DNA of 64,000 nucleotides from an uncultured Bacteroidota bacterium (GTDB lineage: Bacteria; Bacteroidota; Bacteroidia; Flavobacteriales; Flavobacteriaceae), in the NCBI GenBank assembly GCA_902635965.1, contig CACPQA010000001.1:186001-250000 (forward strand), written 5' to 3'. Positions 8,696-19,007 of this stretch are shown in pieces (within the stretch, counting starts at the first letter, position 1; the number at the start of each line of letters is the position of its first letter). Below the pieces are notes generated by a model. That model searched no databases. It saw only the letters and a program-made list of their open reading frames with translations, and had not been told where the DNA came from. Position numbers and translations under genes: made by a program.

Positions 8696-10318
8696 ATGGC
8701 TGAAATTATTAACATGCCTAGGCTAAGCGATACTATGGAGGAAGGTACGGTTTCGTCATGGCTAAAAAAGGTAGGAGATCAAATTAATGAGGGCGATATT
8801 TTAGCAGAAATAGAAACAGATAAAGCCACAATGGAGTTTGAGTCTTTTCATTCAGGTGAGTTGCTTTACATTGGGGTAGAGGCTGGTAAAACTGTTCCTG
8901 TGGATTCAATGCTTGCTATAATTGGAAAAAAAAATGAAGATATTTCATCTTATCTAGACAAAAAAGACTCTAAACAAAAAAATAATATTACAAATTCTGA
9001 TAATGAAAAATTAGAGCAAAAATCACAAACTGAAAATAAAGAGATATCCACAGAAAGAAAAACCCAAAACAACTTTGAAATAATTAAAATGCCTCGCCTT
9101 AGTGATACAATGGAAGAAGGAACTGTATCAACTTGGATCAAAAAAGTTGGTGATGAAGTTAAAGAGGGCGACATAATTGCGGAAATTGAAACTGACAAGG
9201 CAACGATGGAGTTTGAGTCTTTTTATAATGGAACTTTACTTTACATTGGTGTTGAAGAGGGAAAATCTACACCAGTTGATGAAGTTCTTGCTATAATTGG
9301 AGATAAAAGTACCGATGTTGAAGAAGCCATAAAGTCTATTGGCCAAAAAGATGTTGTTGAAGAAAAAGAAACCAAGCACGAAATACCAAAACAGGAAAAT
9401 ATTTCCTTAAATAATAGTGAAAGCGTAGTTGTTGATAATACCAAATATAAATCTAAAAATGAATTAGTTAAACCTCACGCTGATAGAATTTTTGCATCTC
9501 CCTTGGCAAAGAAAATGGCATCTGAAAAGGGAATTATACTAAATAATTTAGTTGGTACAGGCGATGGAGGAAGAATTATTAAAAGGGATATAGAGAATTA
9601 TTCACCCATTCTAAACAATAATAAAAAGTTTGAAAAAGAATCCAGCATTCAAAAACAAAACTCTCAAATTAGAAAAACAATTGCCAAAAGATTATCAGAT
9701 TCAAAATTTTCTGCTCCTCATTATTATTTAAATGTTGAATATAATGTTGATAATCTCATTTCATTTCGAGAGCAATACAACTCACAGCCTGAAACAAAAA
9801 TATCATTCAATGATTTAATAATTAAAGCTACTGCACTCTCATTAAGTATGCATCCTGTAATTAATAGTCAATGGAGTGAAAATGAAATAACTCATCATAA
9901 ACATGTGCATGTTGGGGTAGCGGTTGCGGTAGAAGATGGATTAGTTGTTCCCGTTTTAAAATTTGCCGACAATTTAAATTTAAATGAAATTGGTTTAAAA
10001 GTTAAGGATTTTGCAAGTAGAGCTCAAGAAAAAAAATTATTACAAAATGAAATTGAGGGAAGCACATTTACCATTTCTAATTTAGGAATGTTTGGTATCG
10101 AATCTTTCACTTCAATTATTAACCAACCCAACTCTGCCATTTTATCTGTTGGAAGTATTATTCAAAAACCAGTTGTTAAAAAAAATAAGATTGTTGTCTC
10201 GAACACGATGAAATTAACTTTGGCCTGTGATCACAGAACCATAGACGGTGCATCTGGTTCAAAATTCTTACAGACTTTAAAGGATTTTGTTGAAAACCCA
10301 ATAAAAATACTTCTGTGA
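8696..10318 (+). CDS. pdhC: Pyruvate dehydrogenase E2 (dihydrolipoamide acetyltransferase), two lipoyl domains
   Basis: Two lipoyl domains each with ETDKATMEFES, PSBD (ASPLAKKMASEKGI), catalytic domain with LACDHRTIDGASGSKFL. Confidence 0.95.
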   Translation: MAEIINMPRLSDTMEEGTVSSWLKKVGDQINEGDILAEIETDKATMEFESFHSGELLYIGVEAGKTVPVDSMLAIIGKKNEDISSYLDKKDSKQKNNITNSDNEKLEQKSQTENKEISTERKTQNNFEIIKMPRLSDTMEEGTVSTWIKKVGDEVKEGDIIAEIETDKATMEFESFYNGTLLYIGVEEGKSTPVDEVLAIIGDKSTDVEEAIKSIGQKDVVEEKETKHEIPKQENISLNNSESVVVDNTKYKSKNELVKPHADRIFASPLAKKMASEKGIILNNLVGTGDGGRIIKRDIENYSPILNNNKKFEKESSIQKQNSQIRKTIAKRLSDSKFSAPHYYLNVEYNVDNLISFREQYNSQPETKISFNDLIIKATALSLSMHPVINSQWSENEITHHKHVHVGVAVAVEDGLVVPVLKFADNLNLNEIGLKVKDFASRAQEKKLLQNEIEGSTFTISNLGMFGIESFTSIINQPNSAILSVGSIIQKPVVKKNKIVVSNTMKLTLACDHRTIDGASGSKFLQTLKDFVENPIKILL

Positions 10319-10355
10319 ATTTAGTTTTTTTCACTTTAAATAAATTCTGAGTAAT

Positions 10356-10958
10356 ATGATTCTCATGAGTTTTATTCCAGCCAATGCCAAAGAAAATATT
10401 GGAGATCTTATAAATGAACATAAATTAAATTTAACTGTAGTTTCGGAGAGAAAAACTAAAAGAGGTGATTTTAGAGTATATGGTAATGGATCTAAAAAAA
10501 TCACTTTGAATAAGGATTCGAACAAATTTAGATTTCTAATCACTTTGCTTCATGAAATTTCACATCAATTGGTTTTTCAATCATTCGGCAATAAAGTTAG
10601 GCCTCACGGTATTGAATGGAAAAAAATATTTAAAGAAATATCCAAACCATTTCTCTTAGAGTCAATTTTCCCCTTGTCTATACTTAATGCTTTTAAAGAG
10701 TATCTAAAAAATCCAAAATCGAGTACAGATTTAGATTTAGAACTATCAATCTCTCTGAGTAAATTTGATACTTTAAGTGATTACCTTTATATTGAAAAAT
10801 TAGAGATGGGCCAATTTTTTTTGTATAAAAAAAAAGTCATATTCAAGAAAATTAGTAAAAAAAGAAAAAGGTATGTTTGCGAAAAAGTTTCAAATGGAAA
10901 ACTATATCTCTTTCAACCAAATACTTTAGTATTAGATTATAATAATGAAAAAAGATAA
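10356..10958 (+). CDS. SprT-like domain metallopeptidase family protein
   Basis: HExxH motif LLHEISHQLVFQ...RPHGIEWKKIF, SprT-like arrangement. Confidence 0.75.
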   Translation: MILMSFIPANAKENIGDLINEHKLNLTVVSERKTKRGDFRVYGNGSKKITLNKDSNKFRFLITLLHEISHQLVFQSFGNKVRPHGIEWKKIFKEISKPFLLESIFPLSILNAFKEYLKNPKSSTDLDLELSISLSKFDTLSDYLYIEKLEMGQFFLYKKKVIFKKISKKRKRYVCEKVSNGKLYLFQPNTLVLDYNNEKR

Positions 10959-12030
10959 AAATTTTTATGCTCTTATTCTGGCTGGGGGCTTGGGTTCACG
11001 TTTCTGGCCTGTAAGCAAAGAATCTCTTCCGAAACAATTTATTGATTTGACAGGATCAAGAAAAACACTCATCCAAGAGACATTTACTAGAATTCAAAAA
11101 ATTATTCAGATTGAAAATATTTTTATTTCAACGAATGAAAAATACAAAGACTTGGTATTAAATCAAATTCCTAATATAAACTTAAATAATTTGATTTGTG
11201 AACCATTGAAAAGAAATACGGGTCCTTCAATTTTATATGCCTCTTTAAAAATTAACCAAATCAACAATAAGTCAAAGGTGATTGTGCTACCAAGTGACCA
11301 TTATATTAAAAAATTAAATGAATTTTATAAAAATGTAGAACATGCATTTTCTGTTTCTAAAAGTGATCGACTAGTTACTTTTGGAATAAATCCACAATTT
11401 CCATCCACCAATTATGGATATATTGAAGTAAATGATACAAAAGAATCATTTCAAAAAGTAATAAGATTTACTGAAAAACCAGGCAAGGAGTTGGCTGAAA
11501 AGTTTTTACGATCTAACATGTATTTTTGGAACTCTGGAATATTTATTTGGTCCACGGAGTCAATTTTAAATGCATTTAAGATTTTTGAACCAGACTTAAT
11601 TAAAATATTCAAGAAAAATTTGAGAAACTTCGATTCTGAAGAAGAGATTCATTTTTTTAAAATTATTTTCCCAAAGATTAAAAGCTCATCAATAGACTAC
11701 TCCATTCTAGAGAAAGCTCAAAACACTTATGTTATAAAGTCAGATTTTGAATGGAGTGATCTTGGAACATGGGAATCATTATTCGAAACCTTATCTAAAA
11801 AAAATCTTAAAAAAAATATAAACATTGGATTTAAAGAAATTTATTTAAATTCTTCTGAAGGTAATATTATGTTTTCTGATCAAAAAAAAATAGTTGTATT
11901 AGATAGTTTGCATGATCATATAGTTGTCAACAATAAAGAAATGTTAATGATTATACCAAGAAAAAAAATTAAATCAATTCAAAATTTAAGAGAGATTTTA
12001 GTTAAAAGATTAGACAATGATTTCAATTAA
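10945..12030 (+). CDS. manC: Mannose-1-phosphate guanylyltransferase
   Basis: ALILAGGLGSRFWPVSKESLPKQF, VLPSDHYI, FTEKPGKELAEKFL, MYFWNSGIFIW, DFEWSDLGTWESL. Confidence 0.92.
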   Translation: MKKDKNFYALILAGGLGSRFWPVSKESLPKQFIDLTGSRKTLIQETFTRIQKIIQIENIFISTNEKYKDLVLNQIPNINLNNLICEPLKRNTGPSILYASLKINQINNKSKVIVLPSDHYIKKLNEFYKNVEHAFSVSKSDRLVTFGINPQFPSTNYGYIEVNDTKESFQKVIRFTEKPGKELAEKFLRSNMYFWNSGIFIWSTESILNAFKIFEPDLIKIFKKNLRNFDSEEEIHFFKIIFPKIKSSSIDYSILEKAQNTYVIKSDFEWSDLGTWESLFETLSKKNLKKNINIGFKEIYLNSSEGNIMFSDQKKIVVLDSLHDHIVVNNKEMLMIIPRKKIKSIQNLREILVKRLDNDFN

Positions 12031-12032
12031 AT

Positions 12033-12800
12033 TTATTTATTTTCCTTAACATAAATTTTTCTAACTTTCTTAAACAGTTCAGAGGAGTAAACAAAATTAG
12101 ATATAGATTTATTGTCAGTGTTAAAAATGTCTTTATTTGTCCCTTCCCATTTTTTTTCTCCACTTTCTAGGAAAATGATTTTTTCTCCTATTTCCATAAC
12201 TGAATTCATATCATGAGTGTTAATTACGGTTGTTATTTGGTATTCTTTAGTAATTTCCTGAATTAAATTATCAATTAATATTGCGGTATTTGGATCTAAA
12301 CCTGAGTTAGGTTCATCACAAAAAAGATAGTTAGGATACATAATTATAGCCCTCGCAATCGCAACTCTTTTCTTCATACCTCCAGAAATCTCTGATGGAA
12401 ATTTTTTGTTTGCGTTGATTAGGTTTACTCTTTTGATCACAATATTTGCTCTATCACGAATTTCATCAATATGGTCGTTTGTAAACATTTTCATTGGAAA
12501 CATGATGTTTTCTTCAACGGTCATAGAATCAAAAAGAGCACTACCTTGAAAAACCATACCCATGTCCTTTCGAAGCATTGTTCTTTCTTTTGAGCTCATT
12601 TTAGAAAGGGGAGTCTTATTGTATATTATTTCTCCACTCGCAGGGCTAAAAAGCCCTAAAATACACTTTAAAAAAACAGTTTTTCCAGATCCACTTTCGC
12701 CTATAATTAAATTAGTTTTTCCTTTTTCGAAATTTGTACTAACCTCTTTTAGAACATATGTGTCGTTAAATTTTTTACTAAGTTTAGTTACTTCTATCAT
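12033..12800 (-). CDS. mlaF: Mla-type ABC transporter ATP-binding protein
   Basis: Walker A GESGSGKT, signature SGGMKKRVAIARAI, Walker B YLFCDEPNSGLDP. Start revised to ATG 12800..12798 (MIEVTKLSKKFND), overlapping the upstream stop as TAATG. Confidence 0.85.
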   Translation of the reverse strand: MIEVTKLSKKFNDTYVLKEVSTNFEKGKTNLIIGESGSGKTVFLKCILGLFSPASGEIIYNKTPLSKMSSKERTMLRKDMGMVFQGSALFDSMTVEENIMFPMKMFTNDHIDEIRDRANIVIKRVNLINANKKFPSEISGGMKKRVAIARAIIMYPNYLFCDEPNSGLDPNTAILIDNLIQEITKEYQITTVINTHDMNSVMEIGEKIIFLESGEKKWEGTNKDIFNTDNKSISNFVYSSELFKKVRKIYVKENK

Positions 12801-13543
12801 TATGTCAGTAATAAATTTGTAACAAAAGAGTTCATTATGATTATAGCAACACTTGTCCATACAAAAGAAGTCGTACTTGCCTTACCAACTTCTAAAGCTC
12901 CGCCCTTCATAAAAAATCCGTGATAAGAAGGAATAGTAGCTAAAATCATTGCAAATAAAAATGTCTTTATAAAAGCATAATTAAGATGAAATGGTACAAA
13001 GTCGAGCTGTAAACCGTCAATAAAATCAGTATGAGTTGTAAATCCTCCAGTAACACAAGCAAAATAACCACCAAATATTCCAAGAAACATTGAAATTACA
13101 ATTATAAATGGATAGATGGTCATTGCTATTATTTTAGGAAAGATTAAATAATTGTAAGTATTTACACCCATAACCTCAAGAGCGTCAATTTGTTCTGTAA
13201 CCCTCATTGTACCAATAGAAGAGGTGATAAAGGACCCAACTTTTCCAGCCATAATGATAGAAATAAAAGTTGGAGCAAATTCTAAAATCATTGTTTGTCT
13301 TGTCGCAAAACCAACTAAATAGCGCGGAAGAAGAGGATTCTCCATATTGATAGCTGTTTGTATTGCCACAACTCCACCAACAAAAAAAGATATTAATGAA
13401 ACAATACCCAAAGAGCTGATAATAAGATCATCAATTTCTCTTAGAATAAGTTTCCTTAGTACATCAAACTTAGTGAACTTTTCTAACATCTTTTGGAGCA
13501 TTATAAAATATCTGCCGATGTGTTCAATGAATTTAATCATCAA
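12800..13543 (-). CDS. mlaE: MlaE-family ABC transporter permease
   Basis: MlaE/DUF140 permease motifs: FFVGGVVAIQTAI, APTFISIIMAGKVGSFITSSIGTMRVTEQIDALEVMGVN. Confidence 0.9.
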   Translation of the reverse strand: MMIKFIEHIGRYFIMLQKMLEKFTKFDVLRKLILREIDDLIISSLGIVSLISFFVGGVVAIQTAINMENPLLPRYLVGFATRQTMILEFAPTFISIIMAGKVGSFITSSIGTMRVTEQIDALEVMGVNTYNYLIFPKIIAMTIYPFIIVISMFLGIFGGYFACVTGGFTTHTDFIDGLQLDFVPFHLNYAFIKTFLFAMILATIPSYHGFFMKGGALEVGKASTTSFVWTSVAIIIMNSFVTNLLLT

Positions 13544-13570
13544 AAAAATTATTTTAGTAAAGTTATATAT

Positions 13571-14626
13571 TTATATCTTGTAAATAACTGAATTTACATT
13601 CATACCTGCACCAACGCTAGCAAAAATTATGGTATCATTTTTATATAATTTGTGGTCAACAATTTCATTCCTCAAAACCTGATCGAATAGAGTTGGAATT
13701 GTAGCTACTGAACTATTGCCTAAAGACTGGATATTCATTGGTAAAATATTTTCTGGAAACTCTTTATTATATAATTTGAATAATCTTTTAACTATTGCTT
13801 CGTCCATTTTCATGTTAGCTTGATGTATAAAAACTTTTTTTATTTCTTCTATGTCTAAATTTGCTTCGTCAATGCAGCTTTTTATTGCATCTGGAACTTT
13901 TTTTAAAGCGAATTCATAAACTTTTCTCCCTTTCATTTTAATATATTTATGATCGTCGGTTGGGTTATATGAACTATCAAAATTTAAAATGTCCACCTCA
14001 TTGTTATCAGTATATGTAGCAGATTTGTATGCAATTACTCCGTTTTTAGAATTGGTTTTCTCGATTATAACCGCACCCGCTCCGTCAGAAAAAATCATTG
14101 AATCTCTGTCAAAATTGTCAACTACTCTTGACAATGTTTCAGCACCGATGACTAAACACTTTTTAGCTGCCCCTGCTATAATAAAGTTATAGGCCTGTAT
14201 AATTCCCTCTAGCCACCCTGGACACCCGAAAATTAAATCATAAGCGACACAATTTGGGTTTTTTATATTTAAATTGGCCTTGACTTTAGACGCAAGACTA
14301 GGCATTAAACCTGATTGTTTTGATCCAAAATCTGTATCACCAAAATTATGAGCAAAAATTATGTAGTCTATAGATTCCTTTTCCTTCTCGTTAGATTCTA
14401 AGGCCTTAATTGCAGCCATGGTTGCTAAATCAGAAGTGTTATGATTTGTATCTGCGTATCTTCTCTCTTTAATACCAGTTATAGAAGAAAACTTCTCAAT
14501 AATTTCTTGATTTTTTTTTAAGAATGGGTTGCCTTTCTCATCTAAAAAAGAGGTTTGCAAAAATTTCTCATTTTTTACGGCAAGATCTGGAACATAACAT
14601 CCAGTTTTTGTAATTATAACTCCCAT
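13571..14626 (-). CDS. 3-oxoacyl-ACP synthase III (FabH-like) family protein
   Basis: GIKERRYAD...TSDLA, catalytic Cys in LIFGCPGWLEGI, His in VFIHQANMKMDE, Asn in SLGNSSVATIPTL. Confidence 0.88.
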   Translation of the reverse strand: MGVIITKTGCYVPDLAVKNEKFLQTSFLDEKGNPFLKKNQEIIEKFSSITGIKERRYADTNHNTSDLATMAAIKALESNEKEKESIDYIIFAHNFGDTDFGSKQSGLMPSLASKVKANLNIKNPNCVAYDLIFGCPGWLEGIIQAYNFIIAGAAKKCLVIGAETLSRVVDNFDRDSMIFSDGAGAVIIEKTNSKNGVIAYKSATYTDNNEVDILNFDSSYNPTDDHKYIKMKGRKVYEFALKKVPDAIKSCIDEANLDIEEIKKVFIHQANMKMDEAIVKRLFKLYNKEFPENILPMNIQSLGNSSVATIPTLFDQVLRNEIVDHKLYKNDTIIFASVGAGMNVNSVIYKI

Positions 14627-14729
14627 TCAATTTTAAATTTCAAATTTAGAATTCTTATTACAAATCACTTTTCTTACAATAAAAATTTGAACGATTTTCA
14701 AGCACAAAGATTTTGAGAAAAAAAAAATC

Positions 14730-17591
14730 TTATTTGTTGTTTTCCATTGATTTACTTGCTTTTGAGTATTCATTAACACTTGGGCAACTACATACTAAGT
14801 TACGATCTCCAAAAGCTTCATCGACTCTCCTTACAGTGGGCCAAAATTTATTCCTTGAAATATATTTTAAAGGGTACAATGCCTTTTTTCTACTATATTT
14901 AAAAGGCCACCTGTCTGCTGTTGCCATCAATTCCGTGTGAGGTGCGTTCTTTAAAACACTATGTTCGTCATGGTAATCCATTTCAGAAATCTCCGCGGCG
15001 ATTGAAATCATAGCATCACAAAATCTATCTATTTCTTCCAAATTTTCACTTTCGGTAGGTTCAATCATCATTGTACCTGGCACTGGAAAAGAGACAGTGG
15101 GCGCGTGAAAGCCATAATCCATAAGTCTTTTAGCTATATCAACCACTTCTATATTTTTCTCTTTAAACCCCCGTAAGTCAATAATTAATTCATGTGCTGA
15201 ACGTCCTTTATCACCCACATATAATATTGGAAAAGCACCATCAAGTCTTTCTTTGATGTAATTAGCACTTAATATTGCTGTTTCAGTAGACTTCTTTAAA
15301 CCAGAGGGACCCAATAGTTTTATATATCCGTAAGAAATTATACATGCCATAGCTGATCCCCAAGGAGCCGATGAAATTGAATCAATTGCTTTATTTCCGC
15401 CAGTTTTCACAATCGGATTTGATGGTAAAAAGTCCTCAAGATGTTCAGCTACTGAGATAGGTCCTACACCTGGGCCACCTCCTCCGTGAGGTATGGCGAA
15501 TGTTTTGTGTAAATTTAAGTGACAGACATCCGCACCTATTTCTTTCGGACTAGTTAAACCAACCTGTGCGTTCATGTTAGCTCCATCCATATATACTTGT
15601 CCCCCATTTTCATGAATTAATTGTGTAATACTTTTTATGTTCGATTCAAAAACACCATAGGTGGAAGGATATGTTATCATCAAAGCAGCTAAATTGTCAG
15701 CATGCTCAATAACGTGTTTTTTGAGCTCTTCAAAATCAATATTTCCATTATTATCAGTTCCTGTAACAACCACCTTCATTCCTGCCATAACTGCCGAAGC
15801 TGGATTAGTTCCGTGAGCGGAAGAAGGTATTATACAAATATTTCTATGGTTATCACCATTGGATATATGATAAGCTCTTATAACCATTAAACCAGAAAAT
15901 TCTCCTTGTGCTCCAGAATTTGGTTGCAATGAGGTGGATGAAAAACCAGTGATTTCGTTAAGCATTTTCATTAAGGAATTCAAAACTTCCTTATACCCTT
16001 CGGCTTGATTTGTAGGTGAGAAAGGGTGAATATTTCCCCATTCAGGAAAACTTAGTGGTATCATTAGGTTTGCACTATTTAACTTCATAGTACAGGACCC
16101 AAGAGATATCATGGAATGGTTGAGTGCCAAGTCCTTCCTTTCTAAGGACTTAATGTATCTCATCATTGATGTTTCAGATTGGTAGGAGTTAAAAATTTTA
16201 TTTGTTAAAAAACCGCTTTCTCTCTTAATTTCTGGAGATATTACATTTTTTGTGGTAATCTGATTTGAATTGACTTTAACTCCAGTATAAATTTCAAACA
16301 CATTAGTAATATCTTTTAAATCCTTTTCGGTTGTCGTTTCATTTATTGAAATAGAAACGTGATAATTGTCAGGATAGTTAAAATTAATTTCGTTTTTTTC
16401 AGCAATTGTTTTGAGTTTTTTCGCATTAATTTTAAGATGTAATGTGTCAAAAAAATACTCATTTAATTGCTTTAAATTTAAAGTTTTTAAAAGTTGTTCG
16501 AGTTTTTTCGCTTTGTTGTGAATATCAAGTGCAATTTTTTTTAATCCATTCGGACCATGATAAACAGCATACATCCCAGCCATCACTGCTAATAAAACTT
16601 GTGCTGTGCAAATATTCGAAGTAGCTCTTCCTCTTTTAATATGTTGCTCACGGGTTTGCAAAGCCATTCTAAGAGCTGTATTACCGTCTATATCGATAGT
16701 TTGGCCAATAATTCTGCCTGGAATATTTCTTTTATAAATCTCCTTTGTAGCAAAAAATGCTGCATGTGGGCCACCGTAACCTAATGGAATTCCAAATCTT
16801 TGTGAAGTACCAACAACTACGTCAACGTTAAACTTTCCCGGAGCCTCAAGCAAAGTGAGAGCCAATAAATCTGTTCCAATTACAACTGGAATTTCGGTTT
16901 TAGATAAAGCTTTTGATATCTCCGAAATATTTAAAATATTTCCTGAAGTTCCTTGGTATTGAAAAAAAGCTCCAAAAAAGTTTTTTCCTCCTTTAAAATC
17001 GTTTGGATCACCAATAAGTAAATTAATTCCCAAGGGTTTGGCTCTTGTTTTCATTACCGAAATTGTTTGCGAGAAAGTATTTTTATCAACAAAAAAATCA
17101 ATACAATTTCTTTTAATTTTTTCTGAATTTCGAGTTGAAAAAAGCATACCCATGGCTTCAGCTGCTGCGGTACCCTCATCAAGTAATGATGCATTTGAAA
17201 TTTTCATTCCTGTAAGGTCGCATATGAGTGACTGATAATTAAATAAAGCTTCAAGACGTCCTTGAGCAATTTCAGCTTGGTAAGGCGTGTATGCAGTATA
17301 CCACCCAGGGTTTTCTAAAATATTTCTTTGAATTACGGCAGGCATTATTGATGGGTGATAACCCAAGCCAATGTAGTTCTTGAAAAGCTTATTTTTTTTC
17401 GATAAATTTCTTATTGAAATATTGAATTCGTCCTCTGAAATTGCTTTATCAAGTTTTAATTCATTTTTTAAAAGAATATTGTTCGGAATAGTTTCATAAA
17501 TTAGCTCTTTTATGGAGTTAACTCCCAATGTGTTGAGCATTTTTTTAATTTCTCTTTTATTGGGACCAATATGTCTGTCTGTAAATACCAT
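14730..17591 (-). CDS. gcvP: Glycine dehydrogenase (aminomethyl-transferring), P-protein
   Basis: RHIGPNKREIKKML start, GLGYHPSIMPAVIQRNILENPGWYTAYTPYQAEIAQGRLEALFNYQ, PLP site LNLHKTFAIPHGGGGPGVGP. Confidence 0.97.
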   Translation of the reverse strand: MVFTDRHIGPNKREIKKMLNTLGVNSIKELIYETIPNNILLKNELKLDKAISEDEFNISIRNLSKKNKLFKNYIGLGYHPSIMPAVIQRNILENPGWYTAYTPYQAEIAQGRLEALFNYQSLICDLTGMKISNASLLDEGTAAAEAMGMLFSTRNSEKIKRNCIDFFVDKNTFSQTISVMKTRAKPLGINLLIGDPNDFKGGKNFFGAFFQYQGTSGNILNISEISKALSKTEIPVVIGTDLLALTLLEAPGKFNVDVVVGTSQRFGIPLGYGGPHAAFFATKEIYKRNIPGRIIGQTIDIDGNTALRMALQTREQHIKRGRATSNICTAQVLLAVMAGMYAVYHGPNGLKKIALDIHNKAKKLEQLLKTLNLKQLNEYFFDTLHLKINAKKLKTIAEKNEINFNYPDNYHVSISINETTTEKDLKDITNVFEIYTGVKVNSNQITTKNVISPEIKRESGFLTNKIFNSYQSETSMMRYIKSLERKDLALNHSMISLGSCTMKLNSANLMIPLSFPEWGNIHPFSPTNQAEGYKEVLNSLMKMLNEITGFSSTSLQPNSGAQGEFSGLMVIRAYHISNGDNHRNICIIPSSAHGTNPASAVMAGMKVVVTGTDNNGNIDFEELKKHVIEHADNLAALMITYPSTYGVFESNIKSITQLIHENGGQVYMDGANMNAQVGLTSPKEIGADVCHLNLHKTFAIPHGGGGPGVGPISVAEHLEDFLPSNPIVKTGGNKAIDSISSAPWGSAMACIISYGYIKLLGPSGLKKSTETAILSANYIKERLDGAFPILYVGDKGRSAHELIIDLRGFKEKNIEVVDIAKRLMDYGFHAPTVSFPVPGTMMIEPTESENLEEIDRFCDAMISIAAEISEMDYHDEHSVLKNAPHTELMATADRWPFKYSRKKALYPLKYISRNKFWPTVRRVDEAFGDRNLVCSCPSVNEYSKASKSMENNK

Positions 17592-17700
17592 ATGTAAAAT
17601 TAAATTAAATGTTAACTTTTCTGAAACGTATTTTGAAAAATAGATGAGAAGTTTTCAACCTAAATCAATTTTTTATGAACATTATTAAAATAAGAGTCAT

Positions 17701-18495
17701 TTGAAAAGTGTTCGAGAACTAATTTCGACTTATGTGAATGAAAATTTTCATGTTTCATTAATGTTGGTTTTCTATTTCGAATTGACAAATATGTATGTTG
17801 GAAGAAAAAAGAATCTTGCAGAATATATATTTGTATTCTTCCTTACATTTCTAGCTTACAATTATTTAAGAAAAAACAAATTTCGAATAAACAAACAATT
17901 AAATTCTTTCTTATTCCCTATTTATTTTATTGGAATTGTATATACCAGTATTTACTTTTATTATCTTGACTTATTGAATAAGTCTTTAATTGTATTTTTA
18001 ACTTGTTTGACTTTTTTTTATAAAAATCAATATATATCACACAAGTCTTTAAGATCAAATCCAATAACAAAAATTTTGACGATTTCACTTAGTTGGGCAT
18101 TGTTAACCTGCATTTTTCTAAATCCAAATATTCCAAAAATTTCAAAGTTTGAAATTTTTCATTTCTTTGAAAGGTTATTTTTACTAATCTCGGTTTGTTT
18201 AGTGTTTGAAATAAAAGATTATAATGAAGATTACTCATTCCAAATGTCTTTGCCAAATAAATACGGGATTGGAGTAACAAGAATTGTAGCTGTTTTTTTT
18301 ACATATGTTACTCTTTTTTTTCTTTTTCAGAGTTTTAAACATTTTTCACTTTATGTAATTTCAATTTTAACAGCATTGCTGTTAACTCAAATTTTGATTT
18401 TAATAGTCAAACCAAAGTCTGATTTTTATTTTACAAGGTTTTGGACAGAAGCAATACCAGTAGTGGCTTTTATAATTTTAAAAATTAATTTATAA
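17701..18495 (+). CDS. Polytopic membrane protein, hypothetical (UbiA-like topology possible), TTG start
   Basis: Several hydrophobic helices; no diagnostic catalytic motif recognised. Confidence 0.55.
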   Translation: MKSVRELISTYVNENFHVSLMLVFYFELTNMYVGRKKNLAEYIFVFFLTFLAYNYLRKNKFRINKQLNSFLFPIYFIGIVYTSIYFYYLDLLNKSLIVFLTCLTFFYKNQYISHKSLRSNPITKILTISLSWALLTCIFLNPNIPKISKFEIFHFFERLFLLISVCLVFEIKDYNEDYSFQMSLPNKYGIGVTRIVAVFFTYVTLFFLFQSFKHFSLYVISILTALLLTQILILIVKPKSDFYFTRFWTEAIPVVAFIILKINL

Positions 18496-18521
18496 CTGAT
18501 TTTATTTAAAAAGGAGTAAGT

Positions 18522-19007
18522 TTATTTCCAGTGTTTTTTAGAAGACATAATTACCTTTTTTTCATTTAATTTTTTGTACCGGATAACTTTAACTTGGATT
18601 TTTTTGTCAAAGGATCCTATTATTTGTGCTGCTAGTATAGCGGCATTCTTTGCTCCATTCAAAGCTACCGTTGCAACAGGAACCCCCCCTGGCATTTGCA
18701 AAATAGATAAAATCGAGTCCCAACCATCAATTGAGTTTTTTGACTTGATAGGTACCCCAATTACAGGAATAGGTGTAAGTGATGCAACCATGCCAGGTAA
18801 ATGGGCTGCACCACCAGCTCCGGCAATTATCACATTTATTCCATTTTTAACTGCATTTTCTGCATAAGCGAACATTTTTTTTGGAGTTCTATGTGCCGAG
18901 ATAATGTCAATATCGTAATTCAATTTTATTTCATCTAAAAACTTTGATGCTTCATTCATTACTGGTAAGTCAGATTCACTTCCCATAATTATTCCAATTT
19001 TTTTCAT
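18522..19007 (-). CDS. purE: 5-(carboxyamino)imidazole ribonucleotide mutase
   Basis: IIMGSESDLPVM, ISAHRTPKKM, IAGAGGAAHLPGMVASLTPIPVIGVP. Confidence 0.97.
   Translation of the reverse strand: MKKIGIIMGSESDLPVMNEASKFLDEIKLNYDIDIISAHRTPKKMFAYAENAVKNGINVIIAGAGGAAHLPGMVASLTPIPVIGVPIKSKNSIDGWDSILSILQMPGGVPVATVALNGAKNAAILAAQIIGSFDKKIQVKVIRYKKLNEKKVIMSSKKHWK

Noticed and set aside
17038-17235. Several 60-65 aa plus-strand ORFs across gcvP (e.g. 15702, 16442, 16599, 17038)
   Set aside because: All lie antisense to an unambiguous gcvP CDS with no supporting evidence.
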